64,000 bases of DNA, from assembly GCF_002082015.1 (NCBI RefSeq), contig NZ_CP015109.1, forward strand, positions 2,943,001-3,007,000, in the 5' to 3' direction. Under the pieces are notes generated by a model that was not told the DNA's origin, did not search any database, and saw only the letters and a program-made list of their open reading frames with translations. This document shows, piece after piece, positions 39,577 through 48,151 of this stretch. Origin of the DNA: Sporosarcina ureae (GTDB lineage Bacteria > Bacillota > Bacilli > Bacillales_A > Planococcaceae). The translations under genes and the position numbers were made by a program. Within the stretch, counting starts at the first letter, position 1. Every line of letters starts with the position of its first letter.

Positions 39577-41454
39577 GTGAGTTCAGTTGCTCAAAAAAGT
39601 GGCTTTGGCGCAACGCTATGGGATTGGCTGACAACAGTCGACCATAAGAAGATCGGAATTCTGTATCTCCTCGGGGGATTATTCTTCTTCGTTCTAGGTG
39701 GTATTGAAGCGATGATCATTCGTCTTCAATTGATTACACCAAACAACGATCTCGTAAGCGCAGGGCTTTTTAATGACTTAATTACAATGCACGGAACGAC
39801 CATGATTTTCTTGGCAGCCATGCCGATTCTCTTTGGTTTTATGAACGCGATCATGCCGCTTCAAATTGGAGCACGTGACGTAGCGTTCCCATTCATCAAC
39901 TCATTAGGTTTTTGGATGTTCGCATTTGGTGGTTTATTCCTTAACATCTCTTGGTTATTCGGTGAAGTTCCAGATGCTGGATGGACATCTTATGCATCGT
40001 TATCACTTCACTCTCCAGGACATGGCGTTGATTTCTATGCAATCGGTTTACAAATCGCGGGTGGCGGTACGTTAATGGCAGGGATTAACTTCCTAGTAAC
40101 GATCATTAACATGCGTGCGCCAGGGATGACGTATATGCGTATGCCTTTGTTTACATGGACTACGTTTGTTGCGTCTGCGATGATCTTGTTCGCATTCCCT
40201 CCGTTGACTGTTGGATTGTTTTTCTTAACGTTTGACCGTATGTTTGGAGGTAACTTCTTTGATCATACGATGGGCGGGAACACGATTATCTGGGAGCATA
40301 TTTTCTGGATCTTCGGACACCCTGAAGTATATATCTTGATCTTACCAGCATTCGGTATTTTCTCTGAAGTATTCTCTGTATTCGCTCGGAAACGTCTATT
40401 CGGTTACACAGCGATGGTATTCGCAACAGTGCTAATCGGTTTCCTAGGATTCATGGTATGGGCTCACCATATGTTTACAGTTGGTCTTGGACCGACAGCG
40501 AACGCAATATTTGCGGTAGCTACTATGGCGATTGCTGTACCTACAGGTGTAAAAATCTTTAACTGGTTACTGACAATGTGGGGCGGTAGTATTAAAGTTA
40601 CGACTCCAATGCTTTATGCTTTAGGTTTTATTCCTTCATTCGTAATGGGTGGAGTAACAGGTGTAATGCAAGGGGCAGCACCACTTGATTACCAGTTACA
40701 CGATTCTTATTTCATCGTAGCTCACTTCCACTACGTAATTGTGGGTGGGGTAGTATTAGGTATTTTTGCAGGCCTTCACTATTGGTGGCCAAAAATGTTC
40801 GGTACAATGTTGAATGAGTTATTAGGTAAAATTACTTTCGTATTCTTCTTTGTCGGTTTCCACATGACATTCCTAATTCAGCACTGGTTAGGTTTCTGGG
40901 GAATGCCACGTCGTGTTTGGACGTTTATGGATGGACAAGGTTGGAACATTGCGAACTTAGTAAGTACAATCGGTGCACTATTGATGGCAATTGGCTTTAC
41001 AGTTATGGTGATCAACATCATTATGACAACTATTAAAAATGAGCCTGTTGGCAATGACCCTTGGGGCGACGGACGTACGCTTGAATGGGCAATTCCATCA
41101 CCACCACCTTTCTATAACTTCCCAGCAACTCCTTTAGTTCGTGGTTTGGATACTTTATGGATTGAGAAGATGGAAGGTAGTAAGGAAATGATTACACCAG
41201 CTGAACCAATTACGGACATTCATATGCCGAATGGTTCAATCATCCCAATGTTGATGACGCTTGGATTATTCATTGCTGGATTCGGTGCAATGTTCCATCA
41301 AGAAACTTCATGGGGATTAGGAGTATTGATCTTCGGTCTTGCATTCACATTCGTTGCAATGGCAGCTCGTTCATTAAAAGATGATCTAGGTTACTATGTA
41401 ACAAAAGAACAAATCTTACAAGATCAAGAAAATAGTAAAAGGGGGCGTAACTAA
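39577..41454 (+). CDS. ctaD: caa3-type cytochrome c oxidase subunit I
   Basis: A 625-residue catalytic subunit with heme a and the heme a3-CuB site. Seen: low-spin heme His in MHGTTMIF, CuB ligands HPEVY and HHMF, heme a3/a His pair in HFHYVIVGG, and K-channel segments. The sequence extends to about 14 helices, including the family's fused C-terminal extension. GTG start at 39577 after AGGAGGTAAC. Confidence 0.97.
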   Translation: MSSVAQKSGFGATLWDWLTTVDHKKIGILYLLGGLFFFVLGGIEAMIIRLQLITPNNDLVSAGLFNDLITMHGTTMIFLAAMPILFGFMNAIMPLQIGARDVAFPFINSLGFWMFAFGGLFLNISWLFGEVPDAGWTSYASLSLHSPGHGVDFYAIGLQIAGGGTLMAGINFLVTIINMRAPGMTYMRMPLFTWTTFVASAMILFAFPPLTVGLFFLTFDRMFGGNFFDHTMGGNTIIWEHIFWIFGHPEVYILILPAFGIFSEVFSVFARKRLFGYTAMVFATVLIGFLGFMVWAHHMFTVGLGPTANAIFAVATMAIAVPTGVKIFNWLLTMWGGSIKVTTPMLYALGFIPSFVMGGVTGVMQGAAPLDYQLHDSYFIVAHFHYVIVGGVVLGIFAGLHYWWPKMFGTMLNELLGKITFVFFFVGFHMTFLIQHWLGFWGMPRRVWTFMDGQGWNIANLVSTIGALLMAIGFTVMVINIIMTTIKNEPVGNDPWGDGRTLEWAIPSPPPFYNFPATPLVRGLDTLWIEKMEGSKEMITPAEPITDIHMPNGSIIPMLMTLGLFIAGFGAMFHQETSWGLGVLIFGLAFTFVAMAARSLKDDLGYYVTKEQILQDQENSKRGRN

Positions 41455-42080
41455 TGGATTTGAATACAAAATTCACCCCTGAAACATGGCCCGCTCATCC
41501 TGAGAGAGCTACTTTGGAAGCAAAGAATAAATTTGTTGGTTTCTGGCTATTCCTTGGTGGAGAGACTATTCTCTTCGCTACGCTGTTCGCAACGTATATG
41601 GCTTTGAAAAACAAAGGTCCAAGTGGCTTTGGTTTCACAACGCAAGAATTATACACATTACCGTTAGTGTTTGTTATGACAATGCTTCTTTTAACATCAT
41701 CATTAACAAGTGTATACGCAATGTATCATTTAAAGAGTTTCAACTTCAAAAAAATGCAGTTATGGTTAGGTTTAACAGCATTATTAGGACTTGGATTCTT
41801 GATGTTAGAAGTGTATGAGTTCTCTCATTACGTTCAAGAAGGATTTACGTTTAGTAACAGTGCGTTCAGTTCCTCTTTCTTCACATTAGTAGGAACACAC
41901 GGCTTCCACGTCGCAGTTGGTCTAGTATGGGTTACACTATTGATCTTCCGTAACTCCAAGCGTGGGTTGAACTTGTATAACGCAACTAAGTATTATACAT
42001 TTTCACTTTACTGGCACTTCATTGACGTAGTTTGGGTATTCATCTTCACTGTAGTTTACTTGATGGGAGTGGTCGGTTGA
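41454..42080 (+). CDS. ctaE: Cytochrome c oxidase subunit III
   Basis: A 208-residue five-helix subunit III. Seen: KFVGFWLFLGGETILFATLF, GTHGFHVAVGLVW and YWHFIDVVWVFIF. Start overlaps the ctaD stop and its stop overlaps the ctaF start, so translation is coupled. Confidence 0.95.
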   Translation: MDLNTKFTPETWPAHPERATLEAKNKFVGFWLFLGGETILFATLFATYMALKNKGPSGFGFTTQELYTLPLVFVMTMLLLTSSLTSVYAMYHLKSFNFKKMQLWLGLTALLGLGFLMLEVYEFSHYVQEGFTFSNSAFSSSFFTLVGTHGFHVAVGLVWVTLLIFRNSKRGLNLYNATKYYTFSLYWHFIDVVWVFIFTVVYLMGVVG

Positions 42081-42427
42081 TGTCAGAAGTTCAAATGATT
42101 AAAAGATCTCCTGCTGAACAGTCACTGTCTCAACGTCGAGCAAAAGAATCAATGCGCAGCCAAGTTGCGATGTTTTCTTTGATGATTTTCTTAACACTTA
42201 TATCGTTTTCTATGGTGTTTGCTCATCTTAATGACGTTGCTGGTTTCTCAAAATTCTTTATCATTCCTACATTATTCCTCTTTGCAGCTGTACAAGTTGG
42301 TCTTCAACTCTACTACTTCATGCATATGAATGAAAAAGGACATGGCATTCCACAAATGTTTATGTTTACAGGTGCAATATTAGGATTCTTGATCCCACTT
42401 ACATTTGTAACAATCGTTTGGTGGTAA
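42080..42427 (+). CDS. ctaF: Cytochrome c oxidase subunit IVB
   Basis: A 115-residue three-helix protein, the small caa3 subunit. Seen: helices at about 29-48, 57-77 and 88-110 with LQLYYFMHMNEKGHG between the last two. The ATG at 42080 overlaps the ctaE stop (TGATG). Last gene before a strong terminator. Confidence 0.92.
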   Translation: MSEVQMIKRSPAEQSLSQRRAKESMRSQVAMFSLMIFLTLISFSMVFAHLNDVAGFSKFFIIPTLFLFAAVQVGLQLYYFMHMNEKGHGIPQMFMFTGAILGFLIPLTFVTIVWW

Positions 42428-42435
42428 GCAACAGA

Positions 42436-42469
42436 AAGAGCTTATGGATTCTTCCATAAGCTCTTTTTC
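42436..42469 (+). terminator. Terminator of ctaBCDEF
   Basis: AGAGCTTATGGA-TTCT-TCCATAAGCTCT, a perfect 12-base stem, followed by TTTTC. Confidence 0.92.
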
Positions 42470-42505
42470 TATTCATTATTAGATGAAATTGTCAAAGTTC
42501 GTACA

Positions 42506-42534
42506 TTGAGTTATGCGTTATAAGCTCGTATAAT
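42506..42534 (+). promoter_or_regulatory. Sigma-A promoter of ctaG
   Basis: TTGAGT, 17 bases, TATAAT. It gives ctaG and the following gene their own transcript, with a leader of about 110 bases. Confidence 0.75.
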
Positions 42535-42649
42535 AGGCAGTAGGTAAGACTTTCGTTAACTTTGTGCTGTGATGAAATATATAGTGAATACATGAGCACT
42601 ATACACAGAATAGATTCAGCGAATTGATTATTAAAGGAGAGTGGTTATT

Positions 42650-43573
42650 TTGCCGTTAAGTATCTTTGGTTTTAGGGCTTTATGGAGTCCTTATTTTTTA
42701 ATAGTTCTAGCACTTGGAATCGTTCTATATTACCTCATAACAGTTAAATGGCGGGATCGCTTTGAAGGGTCACAACCGTTGACAAAACGACAAGCTGTTT
42801 ATTTCTTATCATCCATAGTGTTGCTGTATATTGTCAAAGGTTCACCAATGGATTTAATCGGTCATATTTTATTTTCCGTCCATATGGCTCAAATGGCTAT
42901 ATTGCTTTTGATCGTAGCACCGTTCTTCATCATCGGTATACCGAACTGGGTATGGGAAAAGCTACTATCTTTTACGGTTTTCAGAAAAGTATTCATGATA
43001 CTGACTAAGCCACTCATTAGTCTGTTAGTGTTTACATTTATGTTCTCGATGTATCACTATCCACTCATACTGGATCAGGTGAAGTTGAGTTTGCCTTTAC
43101 ACACTATTTTCACCATCACACTTTTCCTTTCTGCTATATTTCTCTGGTGGCCAGTAGTGAATACAGTAAAAGGACAGCCGCAATTACATGGTTTGAAAAA
43201 AATTGGTTATGTAATATTGAGTGCTCTGCTCATAACACCCGCTTGTTCGTTAATCATCTTCGTAGATGTGCCTGTGTATGAAACATACAGCAGTGGTGAA
43301 GCGTGGCTACAAGCGATGGCGCTTTGCGTGCCAAGCGGAACTTTAGCTGGATTGTCAGGCCTTGGCATCTCAGGACCTGAGCTATTCACAGATATGCCTA
43401 CGCTCTATGATCAGCAATTAGGCGGTATATTGATGAAAGTCATCCAAGAAATTGTTTATGTAGTGATCATTGGACGCATTTTCTTAAGTTGGTCACAGTA
43501 TGAAAAAGATAATGCGGATGAAATTACTAGACAAGATTTACTTAAACGCCATAATTTAACTATGCATGGCTGA
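42650..43573 (+). CDS. ctaG: Cytochrome c oxidase assembly factor CtaG
   Basis: A 307-residue multi-helix membrane protein of the CtaG/caa3_CtaG family, which helps build the copper centre of caa3 oxidase in Bacillus. Seen: N-terminal IFGFRALWSPYF, about seven helices, conserved HILFSVHMAQM. The TTG at 42650 stands 9 bases after AAAGGAGA; the GTG at 42641 directly abuts it. Confidence 0.9.
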   Translation: MPLSIFGFRALWSPYFLIVLALGIVLYYLITVKWRDRFEGSQPLTKRQAVYFLSSIVLLYIVKGSPMDLIGHILFSVHMAQMAILLLIVAPFFIIGIPNWVWEKLLSFTVFRKVFMILTKPLISLLVFTFMFSMYHYPLILDQVKLSLPLHTIFTITLFLSAIFLWWPVVNTVKGQPQLHGLKKIGYVILSALLITPACSLIIFVDVPVYETYSSGEAWLQAMALCVPSGTLAGLSGLGISGPELFTDMPTLYDQQLGGILMKVIQEIVYVVIIGRIFLSWSQYEKDNADEITRQDLLKRHNLTMHG

Positions 43574-43598
43574 TTGACCAAAAAGGAGTTTGTGTTGG

Positions 43599-44060
43599 AT
43601 GGAATTACCACTATTGCCGACTATCAGTACGTTTTTCATCATTTTATCTGCTATTTTAGTTGCAATTGGTTGGAATTTGATACGCCAGGGTAAGATCAAA
43701 GCCCATCAAAAAACCATGATTGCAGCAGCTGTGTCTGCAGTACTGTTTTTTATCATTTATATTTCTAGAACAGTATTTATAGGTAATACAGCTTTTGGTG
43801 GACCTGATGACTTGAAAATGTATTACACAGTATTTTTAGTCTTCCACATCATATTAGCAACGACAGGGGCGATATTCGGAGTTATTACGATCCATGCAGG
43901 CTTGAAGAACCGTCTTGTACGCCATCGTAAAATCGGTCCTATCACAAGTGTTATCTGGTTCTTCACAGCCATTACAGGGGTCGCTGTATACTTATTGCTG
44001 TATGTCTTTTATAAAGGCGGAGAAACTACTTCTGTATTTAAAGCGATTCTTGGTATATAA
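43599..44060 (+). CDS. DUF420 membrane protein, CtaM/YozB-like
   Basis: A 153-residue four-helix membrane protein. Seen: PTISTFFIILSAILVAIGW, GKIKAHQKTMIAA, FHIILATTG and HRKIGPITSVIWFFTAITGV, with conserved His residues typical of DUF420. The staphylococcal homologue CtaM is needed for aa3 oxidase maturation; B. subtilis has YozB. Being in one unit with ctaG supports a role in heme-copper oxidase assembly. AAAAGGAG precedes the ATG at 43599. Confidence 0.85.
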   Translation: MELPLLPTISTFFIILSAILVAIGWNLIRQGKIKAHQKTMIAAAVSAVLFFIIYISRTVFIGNTAFGGPDDLKMYYTVFLVFHIILATTGAIFGVITIHAGLKNRLVRHRKIGPITSVIWFFTAITGVAVYLLLYVFYKGGETTSVFKAILGI

Positions 44061-44073
44061 TATTACGCTTAAA

Positions 44074-44364
44074 GAGGCTAGGACATAACTATCTCACCCC
44101 GTTTCCCTGCACTCCGAAAGGCACGCTTTCCGAGGGGCGTGGCTTGAGCCAAGCGAACAACGTAGGGTTCGCTTTGCCGTATTTCTGTGTACTTTGCAGA
44201 AATTAAGGCACCTGTCCAGGGTCTCAAGACGCACGCTGATCCCTCAGGACTCGGCCTTTCTCCGTTCCGGTACACTCTGTTACTCTAAAAAAATATTTAC
44301 TGATAAGAACAGAAAAAACGTAAAGGACATTCCCCTTACGTTTTTTCTGTTCTGTCCCAACCTC
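44074..44364 (-). repeat. Dispersed intergenic repeat, copy 2 (inverted)
   Basis: A ~291-base element that is the reverse complement of 25247-25542. It lies between the convergent DUF420 gene and the AI-2E-type gene, the same kind of site as copy 1. It keeps the terminal inverted repeats and the long hairpin (here at the right end), which has a shorter loop than copy 1. Most other differences are single substitutions. Confidence 0.85.
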
Positions 44365-44407
44365 TTTTTTTATATCTAGCTACTTCATATTGCTGAAAGT
44401 TATACAT

Positions 44408-44445
44408 ACTAAAAGGGATTCCTCGACTGAGGAATCCCTTTTAGT
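44408..44445 (-). terminator. Terminator of the AI-2E-type gene
   Basis: A perfect 17-base stem around a 4-base loop (arms 44408-44424 and 44429-44445) directly after the stop, read leftward. The T tract is inside the right part of the stem. Confidence 0.8.
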
Positions 44446-44446
44446 A

Positions 44447-45502
44447 TTAAATTTTGAAATTCAGTTTAATGATGCCTGCTTCTCTTGCAGTATTAAAAAG
44501 TATGACGAGCAATGGTCCGATGAAGAAACCGAGGATACCGAATAATTTTAAACCGATAAACATCGCAATCAAAGTAGGCAATGGAGACAAACCGATTTGT
44601 GAGCCCATTACTTTAGGTTCGATAGTTCTTCTGATAACCAATAGTATGACGGCCAGTATCGCTAATTTTGTACCCATTGCGATATCGCCTGAAACATATT
44701 GATAGATCGACCAAGGTGCCAAAATAATGATAGAGCCGAGTATTGGAATGATATCAATAATCCAGATCACCAAAGCCATAACTACTGCATATTTAGGAAT
44801 AATCATTAGTAAGCCGATAAAGGAAACGACGAGAATGATTAAACTAACAAGCATTTGAGCTTTGACGAATCCTAGTATGACAAACCGTAATCTGTTCATC
44901 ATATAGTGTACTTTTTCTGCAGTAGCATCAGTCAAATGAAAGTAAACAGTCTTTTTTAAATTTGGTAATTCTAACATGAACAAAAATAGTGCGATCATAA
45001 ATACAATAAAACTGACAAGGAAATTTGGGATATCCGAAATCAAAGCTAAAATACGATCGTAACTTAAAAGTGTGATGATTGAAATGCGAATGGATTCGAT
45101 AATTTCATTGAATTCGTTCTCTAGCATAGCTAAAATGTCTTCAGGCATGCCTACCGTGTACTGAAATAGTTTGCTTTGCGTGTTAATCCATACACTTGAG
45201 AGGGAATTTAAGTAGTTGGGAATCTCTTTTGTAAAATGAACTATTTTACCGATGAGTGTAGTAACAGTATAGAAAAGTAACAGCACACTGATTCCGACAA
45301 AAACGATGAAATTTACAATAACGGAGACTTTACGCTTCCATTTGAACCGTACTTCTACCGATTTAACAAGCGGATCTAAAAACAGTGCCGTGAGTAATGC
45401 CAAAATAATAGGGATGGATACGGGTAATATAAAAAATATGATGACCAATAGTACGATGACACTGAATGCAATCATAATATTTCGTTTTGTAAGAAATTTC
45501 AA
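44447..45502 (-). CDS. AI-2E/YtvI-family membrane protein
   Basis: A 351-residue protein of the AI-2E transporter superfamily with about eight helices. Seen: N-terminal helix pair with LPVSIPIILALLTALFLDPLV, and the conserved core IWIIDIIPILGSIIILAPW and LPTLIAMFIGLKLFGILGFFIGP. Within the superfamily it looks like the YtvI/sporulation-type branch more than TqsA, but this is not certain. Relatives export autoinducers or exchange Na+/H+. GAGGACG precedes the ATG. Confidence 0.8.
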   Translation of the reverse strand: MKFLTKRNIMIAFSVIVLLVIIFFILPVSIPIILALLTALFLDPLVKSVEVRFKWKRKVSVIVNFIVFVGISVLLLFYTVTTLIGKIVHFTKEIPNYLNSLSSVWINTQSKLFQYTVGMPEDILAMLENEFNEIIESIRISIITLLSYDRILALISDIPNFLVSFIVFMIALFLFMLELPNLKKTVYFHLTDATAEKVHYMMNRLRFVILGFVKAQMLVSLIILVVSFIGLLMIIPKYAVVMALVIWIIDIIPILGSIIILAPWSIYQYVSGDIAMGTKLAILAVILLVIRRTIEPKVMGSQIGLSPLPTLIAMFIGLKLFGILGFFIGPLLVILFNTAREAGIIKLNFKI

Positions 45503-45563
45503 AAGTAATCGTCCTCCACGTAGATACTGTTTTTATTATAACCAAATTAGTGGAGTAATAGTA

Positions 45564-45599
45564 GAAAAGCCGAAGAACTTTTAGCTCTCCGGCTTTTTC
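45564..45599 (-). terminator. Terminator of the YugN-like gene
   Basis: AAAAGCCG / CGGCTTTTT stem with an inner AGAACTTTTAGCTCT section. T tracts are available in both directions. Confidence 0.65.
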
Positions 45600-45605
45600 G
45601 TAAAA

Positions 45606-45965
45606 TTACAAACTATATTGCTTTAACTCGTCATATACTTTCTTTAACGTTAGTTCGCAGTCTTTAACTAAGCTAGCAGGAAAGTTTTCTTCTTCGCCAT
45701 ACTCGACGCCGTGTGGGTAGTAGTACTTTCCTAGAACTGGTTGCTTTAGACGAACCGTAGCTTTTCTACCATCGATGTCGCCTTCAACGAGCTCACCGAA
45801 AACGCGCAAGTAGTATGTACCTTCTTTAACAATATACTTTTTGTCGAAAGTTACACGCTCATAATCCCACTGTCCATCAATTTCAAGATTACTTTTATTC
45901 ATAATTTCTTCCATTACTCGTAAATCTGCTACAAGGCCCTTAAGGCCAATATTTTCAACATACAT
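45606..45965 (-). CDS. YugN-like family protein
   Basis: A 119-residue cytoplasmic protein resembling YugN (GQWDYERVTFDKKYIVKEGT, YYLRVFGELVEGD). Function unknown. The start chosen is the ATG at 45965, which has GAGGGGG upstream; the frame runs on to 46025 without a site. It stands where B. subtilis has ylbA, but equivalence is not confirmed. Confidence 0.78.
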   Translation of the reverse strand: MYVENIGLKGLVADLRVMEEIMNKSNLEIDGQWDYERVTFDKKYIVKEGTYYLRVFGELVEGDIDGRKATVRLKQPVLGKYYYPHGVEYGEEENFPASLVKDCELTLKKVYDELKQYSL

Positions 45966-46008
45966 CTGTATATCCCCCTCTATGTTCGTCCTGACGAATA
46001 CGTATACT

Positions 46009-46017
46009 ATTATATCA
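46009..46017 (-). promoter_or_regulatory. Extended -10 promoter of the YugN-like gene
   Basis: Read leftward: TGATATAAT, a consensus extended -10, 44 bases before the chosen start. Confidence 0.55.
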
Positions 46018-46232
46018 TAAAACAAATCGATTTTACTTGCAATGACAACATTGTGTCAACGCTTTCTTTCCCGGCTTATATAGATGACTATAGTGTGTGT
46101 CTTCTGTACAATATAAGTAAGTTATCATTTTTGTATAGATGTTTATTACGAATAACTATTCATATCATGATGATTTCTACCAATACGTAATATTCTTATA
46201 GAAGTAGCATATAAAGTGGAAAGGAAGATAGC

Positions 46233-47312
46233 ATGTGGAGAGTAGGATGGAAGATTCTTGTTTTACTTTTGATTGTAATGGGCGTTTATTATTTCATGAC
46301 CGATAAGGTAAGTGAAAATCTACCGCTGGAATCACCAGTACAACATGGCTCACCAATTGCAGTGCCTGAAAAAGGTCCGTCGATCGGTGGGGAAGGGATG
46401 CCGAGACCAGAAGAAGGCATGTCAGTGCTTGTAGGGCAAAAAGTCGAGAAGATGGAAGAACAGTTTGGCAAACCATCTAGGATAGAACCATCGAGTTTTC
46501 AATATGAATGGTGGGTGTATACGGAAAAACCTCGTTTTATGGCTGGCGTATTGAATGGAAAAGTAAATCAAATCTATACGGCTGATGGTGTTTCAGATGT
46601 AGCGCCGTTTAAGATCGGACAAAATGTACAGGAGATTCACCGTTTTACACCGATTGAATCAGAGATTGATGTGAAGATTAAAGAAAATATTTATACGTTT
46701 TCATTAAATAGTGAAGATATTAAAAATCGTATCTTGATACCATATGAGAATTTATTTGTGCAATTATATATAGATCAAGTAGATGGTGTGATTGAAGGTG
46801 TTCGGTTTATCAACCCAAGTACTTTAGTGAAACATCAACCTTATGACATGACGTATCTTGGAGAAATGATCGAAGCCCCTAAACCAACATCAACTGTTCA
46901 GACTGAAGTAGATCGTGCGATGGAGCGCCAGACGTTTGAATTGACTAACCAAGTGCGTGAAGAGCATCAACTACCTCTTCTGTCATATAATGATAAGCTG
47001 GCTACACTCTCAAGAAAGCATAGCCAGGAAATGATATTCCGTAAATATAGTTCTCATGAGGAAGGCCCGGTGGAAGTATTTGCCGAGCGTTTAAAAAATG
47101 TTGGACTAACTCCAAGCAAGGCAGGCGAAAACACGGCGTTTAATTATATCGACGCAATTGAAACTGTACATGGCTGGCTCAATTCTCCAAAACACCGGGA
47201 AGTTTTACTGAATCCGAATTTCACGCATACCGGTATAGGCGTTTATAATAAATATTATACCCAGTCTTTTATAGCGCAGACTGAATTAGAAAACTCCATA
47301 CATGATGACTAA
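46233..47312 (+). CDS. ylbC: YlbC-like CAP-domain protein
   Basis: A 359-residue exported protein. Order: an N-terminal anchor helix (about 5-22), a Pro/Gly-rich linker, a CAP-associated N-terminal domain (about 62-200), and a CAP/SCP domain (about 230-350) with RKHSQEM, SSHEE, GENTAF and HGWLNSPKHREVLLNPNFTHTGIGV. CAP domains in sporulating bacilli occur in spore-coat and envelope proteins; YlbC's role is unknown. Position before the ylbF region as in B. subtilis. Its last 4 bases overlap the stop of the convergent aspartokinase-domain gene. Confidence 0.88.
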   Translation: MWRVGWKILVLLLIVMGVYYFMTDKVSENLPLESPVQHGSPIAVPEKGPSIGGEGMPRPEEGMSVLVGQKVEKMEEQFGKPSRIEPSSFQYEWWVYTEKPRFMAGVLNGKVNQIYTADGVSDVAPFKIGQNVQEIHRFTPIESEIDVKIKENIYTFSLNSEDIKNRILIPYENLFVQLYIDQVDGVIEGVRFINPSTLVKHQPYDMTYLGEMIEAPKPTSTVQTEVDRAMERQTFELTNQVREEHQLPLLSYNDKLATLSRKHSQEMIFRKYSSHEEGPVEVFAERLKNVGLTPSKAGENTAFNYIDAIETVHGWLNSPKHREVLLNPNFTHTGIGVYNKYYTQSFIAQTELENSIHDD

Positions 47313-48040
47313 GGGAGAATCCATGTACCTTCCTCGTTTGATGCGATGCCTCGTATGTGAAGAGGCATCGCTTTTTGCTTTGCATAAATCGCTGCTTTTT
47401 CTTGAATAACCGGTCGATTGCATTTTAATAATGGAAGGAATTCATCAAATGTGAGCTGATTAAATCGCTTATAGTTAGATGTAGTATGTGGATCTGCAGA
47501 CATAACACCGGGTACGTCTTTAAAAAACTCTACATGACGGGCGTGCAATGCAGAAGCTAATGCGATTGCCGTCAAATCACTGCCACCTCTTCCAAGAGTC
47601 ATAAACTTTCCTTGTTTATTCATTCCTTGGAATCCAGGAACGATGATGCATGAGTGAGTTTGAAGTGTATTGACGATATGTGTACTGTTAATTTTATCAA
47701 TCGTTGCATTACAGAATTCACCCGATGTCCGAATGCCTGTATTTTGTCCATAGATAATCGTGTTGTCTATACCTTCCGTAGATAATTCTGCAGATAATAC
47801 GGCTGCTGCGATTAATTCACCGCAGGAAGCAGCCAAGTCTCTGGCTTCGCTGGATTTCGAGAAGGAGTCTGTCAGGGTAAGTAAATCGTCTGTGGAATAA
47901 GCGTCGCCTTTTCTACCCATTGCAGAGACTACAACGATGACGGCACGGTGTTTCGACAAGGCCTGTCGAATATGCTGAATACACTTTGCTCGTTGGTGTT
48001 GATTCTGCATGGCAATTCCTCCAAATTTCTGGATAATCAT
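47309..48040 (-). CDS. Aspartokinase catalytic domain without ACT domains (DapG-like)
   Basis: A 243-residue amino-acid-kinase protein. Seen: IIQKFGG at the start, VVVSAMGRKGDAYSTDDLL (very like B. subtilis DapG, the DAP-sensitive aspartokinase I), SCGELIAA, VPGFQGMNKQGKFMTLGRGGSD and DVPGVMSADP. The canonical KFGGTS reads KFGGIA here. The protein stops where the two ACT regulatory domains of a ~400-residue aspartokinase would begin, so feedback control by lysine or DAP should be lost. There is no frameshifted remnant: convergent ylbC follows at once. It is divergent from the MurE paralogue, 111 bases apart. Proposed role: aspartyl phosphate supply for DAP synthesis. The changed Thr-Ser pair leaves activity open. 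Confidence 0.75.
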   Translation of the reverse strand: MIIQKFGGIAMQNQHQRAKCIQHIRQALSKHRAVIVVVSAMGRKGDAYSTDDLLTLTDSFSKSSEARDLAASCGELIAAAVLSAELSTEGIDNTIIYGQNTGIRTSGEFCNATIDKINSTHIVNTLQTHSCIIVPGFQGMNKQGKFMTLGRGGSDLTAIALASALHARHVEFFKDVPGVMSADPHTTSNYKRFNQLTFDEFLPLLKCNRPVIQEKAAIYAKQKAMPLHIRGIASNEEGTWILP

Positions 48041-48059
48041 AGAATCCCAACTTTCTTCG

Positions 48060-48088
48060 TGACATTCTTCTTATGCCTTTCATAGAAT
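48060..48088 (+). promoter_or_regulatory. Candidate sigma-E/sigma-K promoter of the murE paralogue
   Basis: TGACATT, 14 bases, CATAGAAT. Against the sigma-E pattern KMATATT-N14-CATACAMT this matches 5 of 7 and 7 of 8 positions. The same stretch reads GACA-N16-CATAGAATA, close to the sigma-K pattern mACm-N16-CATAnnnTA. It stands about 64 bases before the chosen start. Both sigma factors act in the mother cell, where cortex precursors are made. By-eye match only. Confidence 0.45.
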
Positions 48089-48151
48089 ACTTTATGCTTC
48101 GTTTCATTATATTCTCTGAAGAATAAAATGTTCGGGAAGGGGCGAGAGACC

